From Verrucomicrobium spinosum DSM 4136 = JCM 18804 (GTDB lineage: Bacteria; Verrucomicrobiota; Verrucomicrobiia; Verrucomicrobiales; Verrucomicrobiaceae), in NCBI RefSeq assembly GCF_000172155.1, contig NZ_ABIZ01000001.1, positions 1,612,001 through 1,676,000 on the forward strand: 64,000 nucleotides of DNA, given 5' to 3'. Each line of letters begins with the position of its first letter. The first letter of the stretch is position 1. Under the pieces are notes generated by a model. It made no database searches, was not told where the DNA came from, and saw nothing but the letters and a program-made list of their open reading frames with translations. This document shows positions 63,729-64,000 of the stretch, piece by piece. Position numbers and translations under genes: made by a program.

Positions 63729-64000
63729 ATCAACCCTAGCTTCAATAACAGACCACGACCAGGCTTCAACCGTGGAGGCCGGTTCCAGGACCAAACCCGC
63801 GTCAACGACCGTATTCGGTCTCCGAAAGTCCGTGTCATTGACGGTGCCACGAACCAACAGCTCGGCGTGTTGCCGACAGGCCAGGCCGTCCGCATGGCCA
63901 AGGAGCGCGGGATGGATCTCGTGGAAATCTCCGCTTCCGCCGATCCACCGGTCTGCAAGATCGTGGACTACGGCAAGTACAAGTACGAGCAGGAGAAAAA
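63729..64000 (+). CDS. infC: translation initiation factor IF-3, N-terminal part (runs off the window)
   Basis: About 90 residues are present: INPSFNNRPRPGFNRGGRF, then QTRVNDRIRSPKVRVIDGATNQQLGVLPT and RMAKERGMDLVEISASADPPVCKIVDYGKYKYEQEK, the unmistakable N-terminal domain of IF-3. The gene continues past the edge. The likely start is ATC 5 bases after GGAGGT. IF-3 genes are known for rare AUU/AUC starts through which IF-3 limits its own synthesis. An in-frame ATG at 63687 is an alternative but has no good ribosome site. rpmI and rplT are expected next, beyond the window. Confidence 0.92.
   Translation, partial: MNPSFNNRPRPGFNRGGRFQDQTRVNDRIRSPKVRVIDGATNQQLGVLPTGQAVRMAKERGMDLVEISASADPPVCKIVDYGKYKYEQEK

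Overview
The window is GC-rich chromosomal DNA that looks like a member of the Verrucomicrobiota (probably order Verrucomicrobiales). This is an inference from content: a CxxCH-bearing DUF1587/1592/1588/1585 protein followed by a Tat-exported DUF1552 protein, several GYF-DUF4190 membrane proteins (one fused to a pseudopilin-like tail), an ECF sigma factor followed by a YfbK-type VWA protein, and many families of palindromic intergenic repeats. Housekeeping genes (metK, ahcY, thrS, uvrC, metF, metE, ndk, infC and one tRNA-Pro) are scattered among accessory genes.

Layout. 0-8 kb: a GIY-YIG endonuclease fragment, a dienelactone hydrolase, an amino-acid-type solute-binding lipoprotein, xylose isomerase, an outer-membrane barrel and two GYF proteins, with two copies of a repeat-rich locus whose internal 369 bp segment lies in opposite orientations. 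8-12.3 kb: an ArsR-methyltransferase fusion (SahR-like) divergent from metK, a four-helix-bundle gene wedged between inverted repeats, then ahcY. 12.3-14.5 kb: an 8-bp minisatellite and about 430-bp repeat units. 14.5-30 kb: the DUF1592/DUF1552 pair, the sigma/VWA pair, a PH-domain protein, a YbjN-like protein, tRNA-Pro(UGG), a GYF protein, thrS and uvrC.

30-49 kb is the most distinctive region. Three TonB-dependent receptors, a PepSY membrane protein, three small c-type cytochromes, a SCO1/SenC protein, a heavy-metal-associated (HMA-like) protein, a Met/His-rich outer-membrane barrel and two CydA-like membrane proteins with C-terminal cytochrome c domains are interspersed with a family of small exported proteins. 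Three members of that family share an HPCxMC motif and a fourth has lost it. The region reads as a metal (probably copper) acquisition and electron-transfer island. That function is inferred, not demonstrated.

49-53.4 kb returns to methionine metabolism: metF, metE and a divergent MetR-type LysR regulator. With SahR-metK-ahcY this gives the methyl-supply and SAM-recycling steps in one window. 53.4-56.4 kb holds a 406-bp element with 49-bp terminal inverted repeats and then a RAYT transposase gene inside an array of 12 REP/iREP pairs carrying the GTAG foot. 56.4-64 kb holds a 1651-residue FHA / Pro-Ala / coiled-coil protein with a GrpE-like C-terminus, an exported protein of unknown function, ndk, a TM2 protein and the start of infC, which appears to use an AUC start codon.

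Start sites were chosen by homology, signal peptides and visible Shine-Dalgarno sequences. Nothing was checked against a database.
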